Part shown: piece by piece, positions 23,527 to 26,356 of the stretch
Layout of the letters: each line of letters starts with the position of its first letter
Numbering within the stretch: the first letter of the stretch is position 1
DNA from: an uncultured Clostridia bacterium
Lineage (GTDB): Bacteria; Bacillota; Clostridia; UBA1381
NCBI GenBank assembly: GCA_959602045.1
Contig: CAUGRT010000038.1
Coordinates: forward strand, 1-26,356
Reading direction: 5' to 3'
DNA length: 26,356 nucleotides
The notes under the pieces: model-generated
Database searches by the model: none
What the model was told of the DNA's origin: nothing
The model's input: the letters and a program-made list of their open reading frames with translations, nothing else
Position numbers and translations under genes: made by a program

Positions 23527-23865
23527 ATGAAAGAATTAGAAATCAAAATCGGGAAACGTCTGCGCGAGCTTCGCAAAGAAGCCGGACTCACGCAGGAGGA
23601 ATTGGGAAGAAAAGTCGGTCTGGAGAAAAATACGATTTCTTCCTATGAATCCGACGTCAGAAAGCCCTCGGCATATATTGCCGCAAAAATCGCCCGAACG
23701 CTGAACGTTTCTCTGGATTACCTATGCTCCATGACCAACGACCGGTACGAGATTCGGATTCCCAAGGATGTGGAACTGGATTTAACCCGTCTGAACCCCG
23801 AGGGCGTGAAAGCGCTGTGCGAATATTATCGTTTTTTATGTAAAAATAAAAATTATACAGAATAA
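23527..23865 (+). CDS. XRE-family HTH transcriptional regulator
   Basis: A 112-residue protein with an N-terminal helix-turn-helix (about 5-60: IGKRLRELRKEAGLTQEELGRKVGLEKNTISSYESDVRKP, shown here as its class pattern LTQEELG...KNTISSYE) and then NVSLDYLCSMT, the common end of XRE domains. A C-terminal helical part ends YYRFLCKNKNYTE. The ATG at 23515 is possible, but GGAG sits six bases before the ATG used. Likely co-transcribed with the FNT channel and a candidate local regulator of it; no clear operator was found at the promoter. Confidence 0.92.
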   Translation: MKELEIKIGKRLRELRKEAGLTQEELGRKVGLEKNTISSYESDVRKPSAYIAAKIARTLNVSLDYLCSMTNDRYEIRIPKDVELDLTRLNPEGVKALCEYYRFLCKNKNYTE

Positions 23866-23879
23866 TTTTAAAAAATCTC

Positions 23880-23908
23880 TTGACAAATCATTTCAAATGA
23901 TGTATAAT
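23880..23908 (+). promoter_or_regulatory. Promoter of rpsF-ssb-rpsR
   Basis: TTGACA, 17 nt, TATAAT: full consensus, placed 14 nt after the XRE stop. Gives a leader of about 70 nt. Confidence 0.92.
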
Positions 23909-23914
23909 GTTCAA

Positions 23915-23987
23915 GTCTGTTAGATGTACAGGCATCCTTGCCCGAGAGATGAGCTTTCGGGACTAATGTCCATAAGGAGGTGCGAAA
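23915..23987 (+). promoter_or_regulatory. Structured rpsF leader, possible S6:S18 autoregulatory site
   Basis: The leader holds a GGCA-TCCT-TGCC hairpin, an 8-bp CCCGAGAG/CTTTCGGG stem with a 5-nt loop, and GGAC-TAAT-GTCC just before the AAGGAGG; an outer TTAG/CTAA pair is an alternative. Bacterial rpsF leaders often bind the S6:S18 complex through a CCG-containing bulged hairpin, and a CCG is present here. The structure is visible; the regulatory role is inferred. Confidence 0.5.
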
Positions 23988-24290
23988 ATGGCTGAGAAAA
24001 TTTTAAACAGCTATGAAACAATTTTTATCATTGACGCAACACTGACAGAGGAACAGGTAACGGCACTGAAAGATAAGTTCACAGGACTGATCGAAAAGAA
24101 CGGAACTCTGGAATCTGTTGATGAGTGGGGCAAGAGAAGACTTGCTTACGAGATTAATGATAGAACAGAAGGTTTCTACTATCTGGTAAACTTTAAGGCT
24201 GATGCCGAATTCCCGAAGGAATTGGACAGACAGTACAAGATTACAGACGGTATCTTGAGAACTATCATAATCAAAAAAGACGAAGAATAG
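23988..24290 (+). CDS. rpsF: 30S ribosomal protein S6
   Basis: A 100-residue small-subunit protein that pairs with S18 on the 16S platform. NSYETIFIIDATLTEEQV, DEWGKRRLAYEINDRTEGFYYLVNF and a C-terminal LDRQYKITDGILRTIIIK are the S6 pattern at the usual length. A strong AAGGAGG precedes the ATG. First gene of the standard rpsF-ssb-rpsR operon, with ssb starting 17 nt later. Confidence 0.98.
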   Translation: MAEKILNSYETIFIIDATLTEEQVTALKDKFTGLIEKNGTLESVDEWGKRRLAYEINDRTEGFYYLVNFKADAEFPKELDRQYKITDGILRTIIIKKDEE

Positions 24291-24307
24291 TCTTTTGAGG
24301 TAGGAAA

Positions 24308-24820
24308 ATGAATAAGGTTATTTTAATGGGTCGCCTGGCTCGTGATCCCGAATTAAGACAAACGCCGAACGGCGTAAGCGTTGCCAGATTGACAATTGCC
24401 GTGAACAGAAGATTTGCTGCAAAAGACGGACAGCAGACGGCTGATTTTATCAGTTGTACCGCATGGCGTCAGACAGCCGAGTTCATATGCAGATACTTCC
24501 AGAAAGGCAGTATGATTGCTGTTGTGGGAAGTATTCAGACCAGAAGCTGGGATGACAAAGACGGAAAGCGTCAGTTTGCTACCGATGTTGTCATTGACGA
24601 AGCTTATTTTACCGGTTCAAGAGCAGAAAGCGGCACACAAGGCAATTACGGCGGCGGATATAATAATCAGGGATTTGGCGGTAATCAGGGTTATGCCCAA
24701 CCGCAGCAGCCGACATTCAATGCTCCTCAAGGCGGAACAGAGCCGAATTTCGGTAATGGGGATCTTGATGAGATGGATTTTGCCAATATTGATGGCAGCG
24801 AAGATGACCTACCGTTTTAA
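24308..24820 (+). CDS. ssb: Single-stranded DNA-binding protein
   Basis: A 170-residue SSB that coats single-stranded DNA in replication, repair and recombination. The OB-fold (about 1-105) begins MNKVILMGRLARDPELRQTP and contains FISCTAWRQTAEFICRYFQKGS and RSWDDKDGKRQF. A Gly/Asn/Gln-rich flexible linker follows (about 110-150), and the acidic tip ends DDLPF, the docking peptide for partner proteins such as RecO. GAGGTAGG precedes the ATG. Position between rpsF and rpsR is canonical. Confidence 0.98.
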   Translation: MNKVILMGRLARDPELRQTPNGVSVARLTIAVNRRFAAKDGQQTADFISCTAWRQTAEFICRYFQKGSMIAVVGSIQTRSWDDKDGKRQFATDVVIDEAYFTGSRAESGTQGNYGGGYNNQGFGGNQGYAQPQQPTFNAPQGGTEPNFGNGDLDEMDFANIDGSEDDLPF

Positions 24821-24847
24821 AAGAACAATGATAAGGAGGATATAACC

Positions 24848-25093
24848 ATGGCTGAAAGAAGTGAAAGACCGCAAAGAGCAAGAAGACCGAAGAAAAAGGT
24901 TTGTCTGTTCTGCGTGGATAAAGTAGATCATATTGATTACAAAGATACAGCAAAGCTGAGAAGATACGTTTCTGAAAGAGGAAAGATTGTTCCCAGACGA
25001 ATCAGCGGAAACTGTGCAAAGCATCAAAGACAGCTTACAACAGCAATCAAGAGAGCAAGACAAATTGCCTTGTTACCATTTGTAGCTGAATAA
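24848..25093 (+). CDS. rpsR: 30S ribosomal protein S18
   Basis: An 81-residue basic protein, partner of S6. KKVCLFCVDKVDHIDYKD, LRRYVSERGKIVPRRISGNCAKHQRQL and the AIKRARQIALLPF end are the S18 signature. It keeps the C-x-x-C...C-x-x-H set (CLFC, CAKH), that is, the zinc-binding form. AAGGAGG lies upstream. Last protein gene of the operon. Confidence 0.98.
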   Translation: MAERSERPQRARRPKKKVCLFCVDKVDHIDYKDTAKLRRYVSERGKIVPRRISGNCAKHQRQLTTAIKRARQIALLPFVAE

Positions 25094-25100
25094 GAATAGA

Positions 25101-25124
25101 ATACCAAATCGAATGATTTGGTAT
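25101..25124 (+). terminator. Hairpin between rpsR and tRNA-Leu, without U-tract
   Basis: Perfect 10-bp ATACCAAATC/GATTTGGTAT with a GAAT loop, five bases before the tRNA. It lacks a run of Us, so it is a poor terminator. As no promoter is seen, the tRNA is probably transcribed through from rpsF and this stem may help processing. Confidence 0.6.
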
Positions 25125-25129
25125 ATTAC

Positions 25130-25216
25130 GCCGATGTGGTGGAATTGGCAGACGCGCTGGACTCAAAATCCTGTGGTAGTGATACCGTACCGGTTCGACC
25201 CCGGTCATCGGCACCA
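25130..25216 (+). tRNA. tRNA-Leu(CAA)
   Basis: 87 nt with an encoded CCA. Acceptor GCCGATG/CATCGGC, a long variable arm GGTA-GTGA-TACC as in class II tRNAs, and anticodon loop CTCAAAA giving CAA (reads UUG). The anticodon stem CTGGA/TCCTG has a U-U mismatch at 28-42 where TCCAG would pair perfectly. Confidence 0.94.
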
Positions 25217-25243
25217 AAAAGAACGGCTTTTAGGCTGTGAAAG

Positions 25244-25283
25244 AACACGTATATCACTTTTTAAGGTGGTATGCGTGTTTTTT
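25244..25283 (+). terminator. Terminator of the rpsF/tRNA-Leu transcript
   Basis: 14-bp AACACGTATATCAC/GTGGTATGCGTGTT (two G-U pairs), loop of eight, ending in six Us. It begins 28 nt after the tRNA. Confidence 0.92.
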
Positions 25284-25339
25284 CGTATCTGTTGATATTT
25301 GTTAGTTCCGTGCAAATGAAGAACGCGGATATTTAATAA

Positions 25340-25368
25340 CATAAAAGGCAACCTTTCCGGATTGCCTT
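25340..25368 (-). terminator. Terminator of the acetyltransferase pseudogene
   Basis: On the minus strand AAGGCAA, a 10-nt loop and TTGCCTT, then TTTTAT. It lies about 20 nt after the stop codon. Confidence 0.8.
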
Positions 25369-25388
25369 GAAAATCTATATGTTTTTCA

Positions 25389-25881
25389 TTATGAAAGTTC
25401 TTTCAGATAAAACTTATCCATTGTACCGTGAAGAACAAATACGGGGCGATCTATTTCCTTAAAGCCAAGTTTTTCATACAACCGTATGGCAGCCTTCAAA
25501 TCCGAATGTGTTTCAAGATACAATTTTTTATAACTTCTCTTCTTTGCAAAATCCTCTGCCGTTTGCATTAACATTCTTCCCAATCCATTTCCTTTTGCAG
25601 CATCTGTCAAATAGAGCTTTTTGTATTTCGGCACAGCAATCAATATTTTCAAATTCCGCAACGCCTACGCCACCCACAATTTGCTTATTATCGCCCTCTG
25701 CAATAAAATATGCTCTTTTTTCCGGCAAATCGGAATAATATTTACTCAAACAATCCAACTCTGAATCGAAATAAGCAGTTCCGGGAATATCAAGATGAAA
25801 CTTTTTCAGATTTGTTCTTATAATCTCGGCAATCACAGAATTGTCTGCATCGGTAATCAAGCGTATTTCTATATTCCTCAT
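25389..25881 (-). pseudogene. GNAT-family N-acetyltransferase split by a one-base frameshift
   Basis: The first frame gives MRNIEIRLITDADNSVIAEIIRTN and runs through KRAYFIAEGDNKQIVGGVGVAEF to CCAEIQ, then leaves the fold. The other frame continues with KLYLTDAAKGNGLGRMLMQTA (acetyl-CoA loop GNGLGR) to ETHSDLKAAIRLYEKLGF, the usual GNAT end. Removing one A from the A5 run at 25618-25622 (T5 on plus) joins them into a protein of about 163 residues. GGAG lies upstream of the ATG. Both halves keep good GNAT sequence, so the break is recent, a sequencing error, or a slippery-run switch. The substrate is unknown. Confidence 0.88.
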
Positions 25882-26209
25882 ATGTTCATCTCCGTATTCT
25901 ATTCATTTTGTTTATTATATCATGTTTTACCGATTAAAACAATAATTTTTTACACATTTCCGCTGTTTCTTCGGTTTTATATATACATATTTTTCATAAA
26001 AAAAACAGCGCGGTATTACTAAGGATCGCCTTGAAACCGTTCTTTATTTTATTTCCCATTCTCCGCTGCTTTGGATTGAATGGAAAAACAGAAAAAAATA
26101 TCCCGCCGTAAACTACACAAAAACGAGAAAATATAACCTAATTTTTTGGACATGCATGCAGGTTGTTTTGTGCAAATGGGATAATTAGATAAAATTTTAT
26201 CAAATACCC
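25882..26209. other. Gene-free region upstream of gap
   Basis: AT-rich sequence without a frame with a ribosome binding site. It has a run of eight As at 25999-26006, a loose inverted repeat CCCATTC/GAATGG around 26057-26085, and ATGCATGCA near 26154. None of these can be assigned a role. Confidence 0.6.
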
Positions 26210-26260
26210 TTGTATATTTCGAAATTTTGAGGTAGAATATAGTAAAGGGCGTATGCGCCC
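26210..26260 (+). promoter_or_regulatory. gap promoter and 5'-terminal hairpin
   Basis: TTGTAT, 17 nt, TAGAAT, then from the likely start site GGGCG-TATG-CGCCC, a 5-bp GC-only hairpin at the very 5' end of the mRNA. The leader continues with an A/T tract and AGGAGG. Such 5' stems commonly stabilise glycolytic mRNAs. Confidence 0.7.
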
Positions 26261-26297
26261 GGAAAAAATATATATATTTTTTAGGAGGAAATTCAAA

Positions 26298-26356
26298 ATG
26301 GCAGTTAAAGTTGCAATTAACGGTTTTGGTCGTATCGGACGTCTTGCATTCAGACA
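26298..26356 (+). CDS. gap: Glyceraldehyde-3-phosphate dehydrogenase, N-terminal fragment
   Basis: Nineteen codons before the window ends: MAVKVAINGFGRIGRLAFR, the start of the Rossmann NAD-binding fold with the GFGRIGR dinucleotide motif that identifies glycolytic GAPDH. AGGAGG lies upstream of the ATG at good spacing, with a promoter and a stable 5' hairpin before it. The gene runs off the window, so the type (gapA or gapB) and its neighbours cannot be told. Confidence 0.95.
   Translation, partial: MAVKVAINGFGRIGRLAFR

Noticed and set aside
26050..26095. Possible sixth, decayed palindromic element (TTTCCCATTC and GAATGGAAAAACAG)
   Set aside because: The inner stem is only partly similar and the core GGCGAG...GCGGATGT is absent; with so few bases this can be chance.

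Overview
The window reads as chromosome of an anaerobic, endospore-forming, low-to-mid GC Firmicute of the class Clostridia. Three sporulation genes (yqfC, yqfD, ylbJ-like), the Firmicutes block yqfC-yqfD-phoH-ybeY-dgkA-era-yqzL-recO, surface-layer (SLH) proteins, an AgrC-like kinase with a LytTR regulator, GGAGG-type ribosome binding sites and TTGACA-N17-TATAAT promoters all agree with this. No phage, plasmid, CRISPR array or transposase was seen, but the window holds a family of dispersed palindromic elements.

Layout. (1) About 50-6003, minus strand: one long operon from a TTG-started GldA-like ABC ATPase through an ABC-2 permease, a GldG-family protein, a DUF4340-type protein, endonuclease III (nth) and a membrane protein of unknown function. 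(2) 6004-8000: a PutP-type sodium/proline symporter with its own promoter and terminator. (3) 8030-14299, plus strand: LytTR response regulator, AgrC-like histidine kinase, then two secreted SLH proteins, the first also carrying a CAP domain. A 20-nt-period direct repeat next to the promoter of the first SLH gene is a candidate operator for the LytTR regulator. (4) 14300-14634: a convergent intergenic region with a 170-nt multi-helix foldback and the rpsT terminator. (5) 14635-20807, minus strand: rpsT, recO, an easily missed small yqzL, era, dgkA, ybeY, phoH, yqfD, yqfC. The place where cdd often lies, between dgkA and era, has no gene and holds two palindromic elements. (6) 21110-23865, plus strand: ylbJ-like gene, two identical tRNA-Lys(CTT), a short formate/nitrite-type channel and an XRE regulator. 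(7) 23880-25283: rpsF-ssb-rpsR and tRNA-Leu(CAA). (8) A GNAT acetyltransferase broken by a one-base frameshift, then the first 59 bases of a glyceraldehyde-3-phosphate dehydrogenase gene.

The most notable signal is a family of five palindromic elements of 91-102 nt (10286-10378, 16956-17053, 17225-17320, 20953-21043, 22707-22808). Each has a conserved core (GGCGAGTTC ... GCGGATGT.TGA.CC) and an inner stem close to TTTTTCATTC/GAATGAAAAA, inside outer arms of about 10-15 nt. The outer arms are unrelated between loci, yet fully or almost fully complementary within each locus. That is not the pattern of a classical MITE with fixed terminal repeats. Two copies lie between a promoter and the start codon of a gene.

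All calls rest on reading the sequence; no database search or folding program was run.
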